Of a DNA stretch of 64,000 bases, positions 46,511 through 56,304 are shown piece by piece. Origin of the DNA: an uncultured Flavobacteriaceae bacterium (GTDB taxonomy: Bacteria > Bacteroidota > Bacteroidia > Flavobacteriales > Flavobacteriaceae); NCBI GenBank assembly GCA_949372605.1, contig CASIAE010000009.1:38844-102843 (forward strand), read 5' to 3'. The notes under the pieces were generated by a model, which was not told the DNA's origin, made no database searches, and was given only the letters and a program-made list of their open reading frames with translations. The translations under genes were made by a program, and so were the position numbers. Position 1 is the stretch's first letter, and each line of letters starts with the position of its first letter.

Positions 46511-47785
46511 ATGTTTGATTCAAATCAACTTAATGAGATTAACGAAAAACAACTTTCTGAACATCAAAGGAATTGGTCTTTCTTAAAAGAAAGTTTAACG
46601 AATAAGGGAGTTGCTGTTGAAGATTTAATTCAAAAGATTTCTAATTTTCAAATTGCAATTCCCAGTTGGGCATTAGGAACTGGCGGTACTCGTTTTGGGC
46701 GCTTTCCTCTAGGTGGTGAACCGAGTACTCTAGAAGATAAAGTGAAAGATGTTGGCTTACTTCATGCGCTCAACAAATCCTGTGGAGCCATTAGTCTTCA
46801 CATTCCGTGGGACATTCCTCAAGATTATGATTATATTAAAAAAATTGCCGCAGATTTGGATTTAAAATTCGATGCGGTTAATTCCAATACCTTTCAAGAC
46901 CAACCCAACAGCGTTCACTCCTATAAGTTTGGGTCTTTGTGTCATGCAGACAAGACCGTTAGAGACGAGGCAATCCAACACAACAAAGAAGTCATCGATC
47001 ACGGAATAAAATTGGGATCTAAGGCCTTGACCGTTTGGTTGGCTGATGGAACGTCTTTTGCTGGACAACACAACTTTAGGGAGGCTTTTCAGCGAGCCTT
47101 AGACTCTTTAAAAGAAATTTACGCGCACCTTCCTGATGACTGGAAGTTGTTGATTGAATACAAACCTTATGAGCCAAATTTTTACTCCATGGTAATTCCT
47201 GATTGGGGAACTTCTCATTTGTTAGCCTCAAAATTGGGAGAGAAAGCAGCGACTTTAGTCGATCTTGGGCATCATTTACCCAATACAAATATTGAGCAAA
47301 TTGTTGCGCTGTTGATGCATCTAAATAAATTAGGAGGATTTCATTTTAATGACAGTAAATATGGTGATGATGATCTGACCGTAGGATCTTTAAAACCCTA
47401 TCAATTATTTTTAATTTTTTGTGAATTGGTTCAAGGAATGAAAGAAACTGATAATGGCGAATTGTCTTGGATGATAGATGCAAGTCACAACCTAAAAGAC
47501 CCTATGGAAGATCTTCTCCAATCTATAACTTCAATTAAAATATCATTTGCGAAGGCACTGTTAGTCGATTATAAAAAGTTAAAAGCAGCGCAAAAAACCA
47601 ATGATGTAGGTGCCTGTCAAGCAATTCTTCAGAATGCCTTTAATATGGATGTCAGGCCTTTGGTCTCAGAATCTTGTTATGGTCTTGGAGGCGCCATCGA
47701 TCCCTTGGAAGCTTATCGATCCTTAGAAATACGAAAAGTATTAATTGAGGAACGCGGACTGGATTCTAAATCAACGGGCCTGTAA
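46511..47785 (+). CDS. rhaI: L-rhamnose isomerase, RhaI type
   Basis: The 424-residue TIM-barrel protein matches the L-rhamnose catabolism isomerase found beside aldolase/dehydrogenase fusions in rhizobia and Bacteroidetes, and not the E. coli RhaA type. Landmarks are WALGTGGTRFGRFPLGGEP near 53, GSKALTVWLADGTSFAGQ near 173, KLLIEYKPYEPNF near 216 and GGFHFNDSKYGDDDL near 275. It converts L-rhamnose to L-rhamnulose. The start ATG at 46511 was chosen over an ATG 4 bases earlier that stops at once. It overlaps the kinase start. Confidence 0.9.
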   Translation: MFDSNQLNEINEKQLSEHQRNWSFLKESLTNKGVAVEDLIQKISNFQIAIPSWALGTGGTRFGRFPLGGEPSTLEDKVKDVGLLHALNKSCGAISLHIPWDIPQDYDYIKKIAADLDLKFDAVNSNTFQDQPNSVHSYKFGSLCHADKTVRDEAIQHNKEVIDHGIKLGSKALTVWLADGTSFAGQHNFREAFQRALDSLKEIYAHLPDDWKLLIEYKPYEPNFYSMVIPDWGTSHLLASKLGEKAATLVDLGHHLPNTNIEQIVALLMHLNKLGGFHFNDSKYGDDDLTVGSLKPYQLFLIFCELVQGMKETDNGELSWMIDASHNLKDPMEDLLQSITSIKISFAKALLVDYKKLKAAQKTNDVGACQAILQNAFNMDVRPLVSESCYGLGGAIDPLEAYRSLEIRKVLIEERGLDSKSTGL

Positions 47786-49095
47786 TGAAAACGAATTGTA
47801 CACTTGTTTTTGACATTGGCAAAACCAATCAAAAGTATTTCGTGTTTGATGAAAATCGAGGGGTGCTCGACAAGGGGCAAACCAATATTCCCACAATTGT
47901 AGATGAAGACGGGCACCCTGCCGAGGACATTAAAGAGATCGTGCAATGGATGACAACGAACTTTGAGCGCTTACTTAATTCTGATTTATTTGAGATAAAA
48001 AATGCAAATATTTCTGGGCATGGCGCAACCTTTGTTCATCTTGATTCTGAGGGAGAGGTTGTCACACCTGTCTATGATTACCACAAGCCAATTGAGGAAA
48101 ACACCTTTGATTCGTTCTATCACAAGTATGGCCCAGAGGCAAATTTTTCAATTCAAACTGGCTCAAAGAATGTAGAGATGCTTAACTCAGGCAAACAAAT
48201 TTATTGGCTAAAAACCAAACGACCTGAGTTGTTTGAAAAAGTAAAACATTCACTTCACTTACCTCAATACTTAAGTTATGTTTTTACTGGAAAAATGTTT
48301 TCAGAATACAGCAGTATTGGTTGTCACACTGACCTTTGGGATTTTGAAAAGCAACAATATCACCAATGGGTTTTAAAAGAAGGGATAATTGATTTATTAC
48401 CCCCTATTGCAAGAGCAAATGAGACAGTATCGTTAGATTTTTCAGGGAAAAAAATAAATTTTGGTATTGGAATACATGACAGTTCTGCGGCGTTACTTCC
48501 CTATTTTAAAAAATCAGAAGCCACCTTTTTATTGATTTCGACAGGAACATGGTGTATTACCTTTAACCCTTTCGTAAGTAACTCGGTTTTTAGCCAAGCT
48601 GAAATCAACAATGGTGCAATTGCCTACATGAAAATTGACGGATCTATTGTGAAAACCTCACGCCTTTTTATGGGGCAAGAGCATAAAATTCAGGTTAAAA
48701 AACTCATTTCTCAATTTGAAAAGCCTGAACTTTATCATAGAAATTTAAAGTTTAATAATCAGATTTTCAACTCAATTAAAGAAAAAGAGACGAACCATTT
48801 TAGGTGGGAATATTTGGATCTAAAAGACTGTCCCGAGCAAGAGGATTTAAACTTTAACTCTTTTGAAGAAGCATACCACCAGCTAATGACTGAACTCATG
48901 AGTTTATTGGAAGAGAAGATTTTAATTTTATATGACGAACCTCCCAAAACTTTTTTTGTAGACGGTGGTTTTTCTGATAATGATATTTTTTTAAAATTAC
49001 TTAAAATCAAGTTTTATAATCAAGTCATTGTATCCAAACCTGAGGCTTATGGATCTTCATTGGGTGCTGCAATTGTAATGGGGTCCATTATATAG
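47785..49095 (+). CDS. rhaK: FGGY-family kinase, probably rhamnulokinase
   Basis: FGGY kinases phosphorylate sugars. The ATP site FDIGKTNQKYFVFD is at the N-terminus, ISTGTWCITFNPF near 252 is the second phosphate loop, and FVDGGFSDNDIFLKLL plus AYGSSLGAAIVMGS close the C-terminal half. The 436-residue length is a little short for the family. Set between rhaI and the rhamnosidase, it most likely makes rhamnulose-1-phosphate. Its ATG overlaps the rhaI stop (TAATGA). Confidence 0.88.
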   Translation: MKTNCTLVFDIGKTNQKYFVFDENRGVLDKGQTNIPTIVDEDGHPAEDIKEIVQWMTTNFERLLNSDLFEIKNANISGHGATFVHLDSEGEVVTPVYDYHKPIEENTFDSFYHKYGPEANFSIQTGSKNVEMLNSGKQIYWLKTKRPELFEKVKHSLHLPQYLSYVFTGKMFSEYSSIGCHTDLWDFEKQQYHQWVLKEGIIDLLPPIARANETVSLDFSGKKINFGIGIHDSSAALLPYFKKSEATFLLISTGTWCITFNPFVSNSVFSQAEINNGAIAYMKIDGSIVKTSRLFMGQEHKIQVKKLISQFEKPELYHRNLKFNNQIFNSIKEKETNHFRWEYLDLKDCPEQEDLNFNSFEEAYHQLMTELMSLLEEKILILYDEPPKTFFVDGGFSDNDIFLKLLKIKFYNQVIVSKPEAYGSSLGAAIVMGSII

Positions 49096-49216
49096 ATATT
49101 ATTATATGCTTTTATAAAACACTGCTTATATTCCCGATATTTTAATGCATGACACTACAGGATGATTTAACTATTAAATATCATTTATTTACCAATAATT
49201 CACAAAAAATATTTAT
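49096..49216. other. Gap rhaK / rhamnosidase
   Basis: These 121 AT-rich bases contain no obvious terminator and no full -33/-7 promoter. The rhamnosidase may be transcribed with the rhamnose operon or from an unrecognised promoter. Confidence 0.3.
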
Positions 49217-51958
49217 ATGAAACGCATATTTTTGCTAATTACTTTCCTAATTTTTGGACTTTACCATGGTATTTCCCAAAAATCAATAGTATACGACTTA
49301 CAAGTAGACGGTTTATATAGTCCAATAGGAATTGATTCTGAGACTCCAACTTTTTCATGGAAAATCGATTCTGAAGAATATGACGTAATTCAAAAACATT
49401 ATCAAATTTTTGTGGCTACTGATGCCGTTTTTTCAGAGAAAAGTTTAGTTTGGGATTCTGGTAAAGTCAATTCTTCGGAGTCAGTTTACATAAATTTTCA
49501 GGGACAAACACTCGAATATGCTACTAAGTATTATTGGGCTGTCAAGGTATGGACCAATAAATCTTCTAAACCGAAACAGAGTAAAATTAGTTCTTGGACT
49601 ACAGGATTGATGGTCGGTAATCAATGGAAATCAGAATGGATAGGTGTTAATAACAAGGACAATAGGGTTTCAAAAACCCCATATTTTACAAATGATTTTG
49701 TAGCTGGTGTTAAAATAAAATCTGCTAATTTGTTTATCACCTCTAGAGGCATATATGAGGCACATATCAATGGTAAAAGAGTAGGAAATTCCTATCTAAC
49801 ACCCGGCTGGACTTCATACAATAATAGAATTCAATACCAAGCCTATGATGTTCAAAACATGCTTTGTTTAGGGGATAACAGATTGGGTGTAATTCTATCC
49901 GATGGATGGTTTAGGAATTTTAGACCAAACAATGGGAAGAGTAAAACGGATTATGGTGACGAATTATCATTTATTGCTGAGCTTGTAATAACCTTCGAGG
50001 ACGGTGTTAAGAAAACGATTATCAATGATAATAATTGGAATTATCATTTCGGATCGATTCAAAGTTCATCAATATATAATGGTGAAATAGCTGATTTTAA
50101 TTTAAATGATCCAAATTGGTCAAAGTCAAAAAATAAAAATCCTAATTCCAAAAAAGCACGGTTTGTAAAACGTTATGATGGGAAGCTAGATCATACAAGA
50201 AATGAAATGATCAAAAAAAGGGAGGTATTGGATGCAAAAGAATTAATTATTACCCCCTCAGGCGATAAGGTTCTAGATTTTGGTCAAAACCTTGTAGGCT
50301 GGGTTCAGTTTAAATCAAATCTTCCCAAAGGAACAGTGGTCACACTATACCATGCAGAAGTTCTGGATAAAGCAGGAGAATTTTACACAACTAACCTCAG
50401 AAAAGCCAAGCAGAAAAATATTTTTACCCTCAATGGTAAAACAGATCAGATTTACCACCCCACTTTTACATTTCAAGGGTTTAGGTATCTAAAAGTAGAG
50501 GGGGTCGATCAAATTAATCTTGACGATTTTAAGGCGGTTGCACTATATTCAGATATGGAATTTACGGGATCATTGACTACTTCAAACGAGCTGATCAACC
50601 AATTGCAAGAAAACATACAATGGGGACAAAGAGGGAATTTTTTAGACGTACCGACAGACTGTCCTCAAAGAGATGAAAGACTAGGTTGGACTGGAGATGC
50701 TCAGGCATTTTTTAATACTGCTGGCTTTAACATGGATGTCAAAAACTTTTTTGACAAGTGGTTAATTGACTTAAGCTATGACCAAAGATCGGATGGAGCG
50801 GTTCCAGGCGTAGTCCCTCACAATAATTATCTAGGACTCAATGATTCAAAAGAGCTTAAAGGTACTTTTGGGAGGACTGGATGGGCTGATGCAGCTACAA
50901 TCATTCCTTGGCATTCTTATTTAATATATGGTGACAAACAAACACTAGAGCGACAATATCAAAGTATGGTAAAATGGATTGATTTTATGACTCAAAATTC
51001 AAAGAATCATCTATATATAAAAGAAGATCACTGGGGAGATTGGTTGTTTTTCTCTAGAGATGATGATAATTCTGGTCGATCTGCTGTCACCAGTAAAAAA
51101 CTGATTGCTCAAGCTTTTTATTGCTATTCTACTAAATTATTAATTAAGTCTGCGACAGCTTTAGGGTATGTTGAAGATGCCAATAAATATAGTAAACTCT
51201 ATGCAAAACTAGTTAACGCTTTTAACAATGAATTTGTTACAAAAAATGGAATGTTGGTTTCTGATTCACAGACCGCTTACGTATTAGCATTAAAATTCAA
51301 TTTGCTTTCTAAGGAGAATATCAAAATTGCTACTGAGCGTTTGGTGAATAATATTAATGATTATGGACATCTCACCACTGGATTTTTGGGAACCCCCTTC
51401 CTGTGTCACGTATTATCGGATAATGGAAAAAATAAAGAAGCTATAAAACTACTGCTTAGAGAAGAATACCCCTCTTGGTTGTATCCAGTTACCAAAGGCG
51501 CAACCACCATTTGGGAACGGTGGAATGGTATTAAGCCTGATGGAAGTTTTCAATATCCGAGTATGAATTCGTTTAATCATTATGCCTATGGCGCTATTGG
51601 AGAATGGATGTATAATAATCTTATGGGATTAAAAATTAATCAGGATTTTCCTGGATATAAGCGATTTACAATTCAGCCTCTGTTTGATGAAAATTTCGAT
51701 AATATTTCTGGCACTTACAATTCCAATTATGGAAATATAAAAGTGAATTGGTCTAGGAAAAATGATACTGTTTTGATTAACATTTCAATTCCTGCTAATT
51801 CTCAATCGGATGTGTTTTTAAGTAAACCTTATAAAGGGAATTGGACATTTAATAATATGAAAGCTGAAGGGAGTGTTTTAGAAAAGAAAGATGATACTGA
51901 CAAGACTTATTTCCTTCTGGGATCAGGAGATTATCAATTAAGATTGAAGACCAAATAA
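49217..51958 (+). CDS. Alpha-L-rhamnosidase, GH78
   Basis: A signal peptide (1-20) is followed by a fibronectin-like domain (about 25-125), beta-sandwich rhamnosidase domains, the (alpha/alpha)6 catalytic barrel and a C-terminal beta domain. The acid-side motif DCPQRDERLGWTGD (about 480-493) and the general-base Glu in TIWERWNG (about 763-770) are both present. It releases terminal L-rhamnose outside the cytoplasm, feeding the adjacent isomerase, kinase and aldolase. The 913-residue length is normal. No C-terminal sorting domain for type IX secretion is apparent. Confidence 0.95.
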   Translation: MKRIFLLITFLIFGLYHGISQKSIVYDLQVDGLYSPIGIDSETPTFSWKIDSEEYDVIQKHYQIFVATDAVFSEKSLVWDSGKVNSSESVYINFQGQTLEYATKYYWAVKVWTNKSSKPKQSKISSWTTGLMVGNQWKSEWIGVNNKDNRVSKTPYFTNDFVAGVKIKSANLFITSRGIYEAHINGKRVGNSYLTPGWTSYNNRIQYQAYDVQNMLCLGDNRLGVILSDGWFRNFRPNNGKSKTDYGDELSFIAELVITFEDGVKKTIINDNNWNYHFGSIQSSSIYNGEIADFNLNDPNWSKSKNKNPNSKKARFVKRYDGKLDHTRNEMIKKREVLDAKELIITPSGDKVLDFGQNLVGWVQFKSNLPKGTVVTLYHAEVLDKAGEFYTTNLRKAKQKNIFTLNGKTDQIYHPTFTFQGFRYLKVEGVDQINLDDFKAVALYSDMEFTGSLTTSNELINQLQENIQWGQRGNFLDVPTDCPQRDERLGWTGDAQAFFNTAGFNMDVKNFFDKWLIDLSYDQRSDGAVPGVVPHNNYLGLNDSKELKGTFGRTGWADAATIIPWHSYLIYGDKQTLERQYQSMVKWIDFMTQNSKNHLYIKEDHWGDWLFFSRDDDNSGRSAVTSKKLIAQAFYCYSTKLLIKSATALGYVEDANKYSKLYAKLVNAFNNEFVTKNGMLVSDSQTAYVLALKFNLLSKENIKIATERLVNNINDYGHLTTGFLGTPFLCHVLSDNGKNKEAIKLLLREEYPSWLYPVTKGATTIWERWNGIKPDGSFQYPSMNSFNHYAYGAIGEWMYNNLMGLKINQDFPGYKRFTIQPLFDENFDNISGTYNSNYGNIKVNWSRKNDTVLINISIPANSQSDVFLSKPYKGNWTFNNMKAEGSVLEKKDDTDKTYFLLGSGDYQLRLKTK

Positions 51959-51989
51959 TTGGAAGCAATTGTCAATTTTGAATAAATAT

Positions 51990-52298
51990 TTATAAAGTGA
52001 ATAATTTATTCAAATCAGTTTGCCTTGGAGAAAGATCCATATTTGTTTCCATTAAGTCACTCATGTAGGACCACCATTTTTGGACAATAGGATTGTCGCT
52101 CAAACCTTGCGAGCCTTCTCCTCGAGTTTGTTGAAAAGCAAACAGACAATTAGTTTCAGGGTCATAAAAAATGAAATATTCTGCAATACCCACTTCTTTC
52201 AAAAGAGCTTTGAGTTCAGGCCAAATTTTGTCATGGCGCTTTTTATATTCTACTAAAGCATTGGGTTTTAAATACATTTTAAAAGCGATCTGTTTCAT
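51990..52298 (-). CDS. rhaM: L-rhamnose mutarotase
   Basis: RhaM interconverts the anomers of L-rhamnose so the isomerase gets its preferred form. The 102-residue length is standard. RHDKIWPELKALLKE carries His22, the position of the catalytic His in the E. coli enzyme, and FIFYDPETNCLFAF and QKWWSYMSDLMETN are typical. It is convergent with the rhamnosidase, 31 bases apart. Confidence 0.94.
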   Translation of the reverse strand: MKQIAFKMYLKPNALVEYKKRHDKIWPELKALLKEVGIAEYFIFYDPETNCLFAFQQTRGEGSQGLSDNPIVQKWWSYMSDLMETNMDLSPRQTDLNKLFTL

Positions 52299-52425
52299 AA
52301 GAAACCTATTTTTTGAACATTGACATTAATTATTCGGATACTTTATTTTTTTATTAAATCTAAAATAATAAAAGAATTACAAAGAAAGTTTATATTTTGC
52401 GATATTATAAATCAACAAAAAATCA
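52299..52425. other. Divergent gap rhaM / sialate O-acetylesterase
   Basis: These 127 AT-rich bases lie between two divergent starts. TATATTTTG near 52392 is close to, but not, a -7 element for the plus strand. I see nothing else. Confidence 0.3.
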
Positions 52426-53865
52426 ATGAGAACGCTATTACTTTTTTTATTTACAACGCTCCTGTTTGGTCAATCAAAAGAAACGGACAAACACTTAATT
52501 CTTCCTGCGTTGGTCTCGGATAATATGGTTTTGCAACAGTCTTCTTCAGTAGGTATTTGGGGATGGGCAGAGAAAAACAAGGAAGTAACAATTTCGGCTG
52601 ATTGGAATTCCGAAACGCTAACCGTTAAGACTGATGCTTCTGGAAAATGGAAGACCAAAATAAAAACGCCCGTTGCTGGAGGCCCGTTTTCCATGAAAAT
52701 TTCTACTAATAAAGAACAAATAACACTCAATAATGTTTTAATCGGTGAGGTCTGGATGGGATCAGGTCAGTCTAACATGGAAATGCCCATGGCAGGAAAC
52801 AATAATCAACCGATCAATGACAGCAATGAGTTAATTTTGTCCTCTAAAAACCAACAAATAAGATTATTCACAGTAAAACGAAAAACAAATAAAACTCCTC
52901 TCTATGACTGTGAGGGATCTTGGCAAGAAGCATCACCCGAAACTGTTGCTGACTTTAGCGCTGTTGCCTATAACTTCGCTAAGCAGTTAAATAGCACACT
53001 GGATGTACCAATTGGTATAATTAACAGTAGTTGGGGAGGAACGCCAGTAGAGGCATGGATTCAGTCAGAGGCTATCGAAGATGAAGTGACTCTTGAAGAG
53101 CAAGAATTATTTAATTTTAATATTTCAAAAAACAAAAGAGAACAAGATGCGCCAGCCTATCTTTTTAACGGCATGATTAATCCAATGCTTAATTTTACCA
53201 TAAAAGGAGTGATCTGGTATCAAGGAGAGTCGAACAGAAATCAGCCACGACTTTACAGTAAAACTTTTCCATTAATGATTGAAAATTGGAGAGATTTATG
53301 GAAATCTCCAAACCTCTCTTTTTATTATGTTCAAATAGCACCTCACGATTATTCTAAAGGTTTAAACAGTGCTTACCTTAGAGAAAGTCAATTGGAAACC
53401 CTTTCAAAAACGGATAACATCGGGATGGTTGTTACGCTTGACATCGGAGAAGAAAACAACATTCATCCCGCCGAGAAACAATTGGTAGGAAAACGATTGG
53501 CCTATTGGGCACTCGCTAATGATTACGGAATTAAAAAGGTTGGTTTTTCTGGTCCAAAGTATAAATCAAATAAAATAGAGGGAGATAAAATGACCTTAAA
53601 ATTTGATTTTGCAGAGAAAGGACTTTCCACTTTTGGACATCCACTTAAAGATTTTGAAATCGCTGGACAGGATCGAGTGTTTTATCCAGCCAAAGCGAAA
53701 ATTTTAAGAAATAAAACCATTCAGGTACATTCTGAAAATGTTAAAAATCCAGTTGCCGTGAGGTATGCTTGGAAAAACTTTCTTGTGGGATCGTTGTTTA
53801 ATACTCAAAAGCTCCCTGCTTCATCCTTCAGAACGGACGATTGGGAAGATGATTTTAACGAATAA
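52426..53865 (+). CDS. Sialate O-acetylesterase-like carbohydrate esterase
   Basis: A signal peptide (1-15) precedes an Ig-like beta domain and an SGNH/SASA hydrolase domain. The nucleophile is Ser116 in GSGQSNMEM. WYQGESNRNQPRLY near 264 is the second conserved block, and the catalytic His lies in ENNIHPAEK near 345. Such enzymes remove acetyl groups from sialic acids or other acetylated sugars; the real substrate may be an acetylated marine glycan. It starts a plus-strand run with an SGNH hydrolase, CutC and a glycosylasparaginase. Confidence 0.9.
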   Translation: MRTLLLFLFTTLLFGQSKETDKHLILPALVSDNMVLQQSSSVGIWGWAEKNKEVTISADWNSETLTVKTDASGKWKTKIKTPVAGGPFSMKISTNKEQITLNNVLIGEVWMGSGQSNMEMPMAGNNNQPINDSNELILSSKNQQIRLFTVKRKTNKTPLYDCEGSWQEASPETVADFSAVAYNFAKQLNSTLDVPIGIINSSWGGTPVEAWIQSEAIEDEVTLEEQELFNFNISKNKREQDAPAYLFNGMINPMLNFTIKGVIWYQGESNRNQPRLYSKTFPLMIENWRDLWKSPNLSFYYVQIAPHDYSKGLNSAYLRESQLETLSKTDNIGMVVTLDIGEENNIHPAEKQLVGKRLAYWALANDYGIKKVGFSGPKYKSNKIEGDKMTLKFDFAEKGLSTFGHPLKDFEIAGQDRVFYPAKAKILRNKTIQVHSENVKNPVAVRYAWKNFLVGSLFNTQKLPASSFRTDDWEDDFNE

Positions 53866-53891
53866 ACTATTTTCAACTATTAACCATTAAA

Positions 53892-54614
53892 ATGAAAAAA
53901 CTAAATATTTTATTTCTCTTAGTAGGAGCCTTAGCTTCATCTCAGGTGCTCCCAGAGGAGTTGAAAAATGTCAATATGAATAAAGTTAAAAGTGTTTTGG
54001 ATTGGGGAGGAATGAATAGGTTCTCAGAACAAAATCAAGTGCTTTTAGAAAGTGGAAAAAACTCTGTAAGCATTGTTTTTATGGGTGATTCAATCACAGA
54101 GGGTTGGAGCGCGTATTTCCCAGAGTTTTTTCAAGAAAATCCATTTATCAATAGAGGAATCGGGGGGCAAACTACACCTCAAATGTTGGTTCGTTTTAGA
54201 CAAGATGTAATCGCACATCAACCCAAAGTTGTTGTGATTCTAGCCGGAACAAATGACATCGCTGGAAACACGCCATTTACAGACTTAGCAACCGTTGCAG
54301 GGAATATTTTTTCAATGGCAGAAATTGCTAAATGTAATGGTGTAAAAGTCATTATTTGTTCAGTATTACCCGCCGCAATTTATCCATGGGCACCTGGAAA
54401 AAATCCCGATGTATTGATTCCTGAGTTGAATCAATTATTGAAAGATTATGCGAAGCAAAATCAAGTGGAATATTTAGATTACTTCAGTGCCATGACTGAT
54501 GGGAAAAACGGAATGCAAAAACAACTTACCAATGACGGGGTCCATGTTACCAAACAGGGGTATCAAATAATGATTAATATGGTTAAAAAAGTCATTACTG
54601 AAATCTCGAATTAA
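53892..54614 (+). CDS. Secreted SGNH/GDSL hydrolase
   Basis: After a signal peptide (about 1-17) the 240-residue protein has the SGNH set: nucleophile Ser67 in MGDSITEGW, the Gly block RGIGGQTTPQM, GTNDIAGN near 117, and Asp/His in DGVHVTKQGY near 216. Such enzymes deacylate carbohydrates. It follows the acetylesterase by 26 bases and overlaps cutC. Confidence 0.9.
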   Translation: MKKLNILFLLVGALASSQVLPEELKNVNMNKVKSVLDWGGMNRFSEQNQVLLESGKNSVSIVFMGDSITEGWSAYFPEFFQENPFINRGIGGQTTPQMLVRFRQDVIAHQPKVVVILAGTNDIAGNTPFTDLATVAGNIFSMAEIAKCNGVKVIICSVLPAAIYPWAPGKNPDVLIPELNQLLKDYAKQNQVEYLDYFSAMTDGKNGMQKQLTNDGVHVTKQGYQIMINMVKKVITEISN

Positions 54615-55306
54615 TGCTGATTGAAATCTGTTGCAGCTCAATTGAATCCGTCGAAAATGCTGTCAAAGGAAATTCCCAAAGAATTGAGTTGTGCGAAGAT
54701 TTAATCAATGATGGATTAACACCATCTCCAGAGCTTTTATCCGCAACTGTTGCAGCCTGTACGATTCCTATTCATGTTTTGATTCGACCTAGGTGGGGAA
54801 ATTTCATATACGACAAAGCAGATATTAACGCCACTGAAATAGCGATCGAAATGGTCAAGTCTTATCCGATTCAAGGGATGGTTATTGGAATTTTAAATGA
54901 AAAACATCAGGTTCCTTTTGATGTTCTTAAGGAGTGGGTAGATCAAATCCAACCCTTAGACCTTACCTTTCATAGGGCTTTTGATGTAGCAGAAAATCCA
55001 ATGGAAACACTCAAAGGTTTAATGGATTTGGGGTTTGATCGCATCTTAACTTCAGGCCAAGAGCCATCAGCTGTTACTGGATTGGAATTATTGAAAAAAC
55101 TAAAAGCCGAATCGGAAGCGCATTTGACCATCATGCCTGGAGGAGGAATTACGGACAAAAACTGTTCAGTGTTTTTTGAAAACGGGTTTAAAGAAGTCCA
55201 TTTGTCTGCAAAAAACGGAAATGTTTTAAAGACATCCAAAGACCCTATTTCAGATTTAGAGATCATAAAAAGTGTGGTTACTCAATCTGAAAAATTTAAA
55301 ATTTAA
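54614..55306 (+). CDS. cutC: CutC family TIM-barrel protein
   Basis: The 230-residue protein begins MLIEICCSSIESV and has NGDLINDGLTPS-like EDLINDGLTPSPEL near 28, the PIHVLIRPRWGNF strand near 55 and MPGGGITDKN near 174, all typical of CutC. The family was named for copper homeostasis but that role is doubtful, and the fold suggests an enzyme. Its first base overlaps the last base of the SGNH hydrolase stop (TAATG), placing it among glycan genes rather than metal genes. Confidence 0.9.
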   Translation: MLIEICCSSIESVENAVKGNSQRIELCEDLINDGLTPSPELLSATVAACTIPIHVLIRPRWGNFIYDKADINATEIAIEMVKSYPIQGMVIGILNEKHQVPFDVLKEWVDQIQPLDLTFHRAFDVAENPMETLKGLMDLGFDRILTSGQEPSAVTGLELLKKLKAESEAHLTIMPGGGITDKNCSVFFENGFKEVHLSAKNGNVLKTSKDPISDLEIIKSVVTQSEKFKI

Positions 55307-55314
55307 ACTTAAAT

Positions 55315-56304
55315 ATGATTCGTAGATCTTTCCTAAGCAACTTGATGTTAAGCTCAATGGGTTTTTTAGGTTTGTCAAAAGTTAAGGCATCCCAAATTAA
55401 TCCTACCTCTTTACCACAAACAAAACTAACTGGAATTCCTTTTTCCATCTGTACTTGGAATTGCCCCGAAGCAATCACCACTTCTGGTGATCTTATGATG
55501 TCGGGAATGAATTCATTGGATGCTGTAATAAATGGCGTGGCAGTGGAAGAAGCAAATGTTGGTAATATGACTGTTGGAATTGGAGCAACTCCAGACCGGG
55601 AAGGGCATGTAACCCTCGACGCTTGTGTAATGAATAGTGAGGGAAACTGCGGAGCAGTTATGGCTGTCGAAAATATAGTACATGTTGCTGATTTAGCGAG
55701 AAAAGTGATGTTGGAAACTCCCCATGTAATTCTCAATGGAATTGGAGCGGAACAGTTTGCTTACGAAAAAGGTTTCTTAAGGACCAATCTTCTTACGTAA
55801 GAAGTGGAGGCCAAATGGAAAGAATGGTTAAAAACTTCAAACTATCAACCTAAAATAAACTTAGAAAATCACGACACCATCGGGATGTTGTGTATTGATA
55901 AAAACGGTGACCTTTCTGGTGCATGTACTACCAGTGGTTTGGGATACAAAATGCGCGGACGTGTTGGTGATTCTCCAATCATTGGATCGGGATTGTTTGT
56001 CGACAATGAGGTGGGTGCCGCCACAGCAACGGGAATGGGAGAAGAAGTTGTTAAAACCGTAGGAAGTTTTTTGATTGTTGAATTGATGCGTTCTGGAATG
56101 AGTCCTCAAGTTGCTTGTGAGGAGGCCGTTCAAAGAGTGGTGGCCAAGCAAAAGGGGAAGCCATCATTTCAAGTAGGTTTTATAGCGGTCAACACCGCTA
56201 GAGTAGTTGGCTCCTATAGTATTCACTCAGGATTTTCTTATACGTATTATGAAAATGGGAAAGCCATTAATAAACCCTCAAAAAGTATCTACAAGACTAT
56301 TTAG
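55315..56304 (+). pseudogene. N4-(beta-N-acetylglucosaminyl)-L-asparaginase with in-frame stop
   Basis: This Ntn-hydrolase cleaves the bond between Asn and GlcNAc on glycopeptides after self-cleavage into two chains. A signal peptide (MIRRSFLSNLMLSSMGF, about 1-25) and the alpha-chain core (ICTWNCPEAI, GNMTVGIGATPDREG, DACVMNSEGNCGAV) run to a TAA at 55798-55800. The same frame continues with no shift through the beta chain: HDTIGML with nucleophile Thr at 55876, GRVGDSPIIGSG, GEEVVKTVGSF. One substitution (for instance GAA to TAA) explains it. The stop lies 25 codons before the normal self-cleavage site; a GTG at 55804 could restart translation, but no ribosome site is seen. Confidence 0.87.

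Noticed and set aside
54614..55306. CutC as part of the copper module
   Set aside because: It is 40 kb from the HMA genes, embedded in a glycan run, and the copper role of the family is uncertain.
55296..55736. Minus-strand 146-codon ORF over the asparaginase 5' half
   Set aside because: The plus-strand frame has a clear signal peptide and conserved family motifs; the reverse ORF has none.
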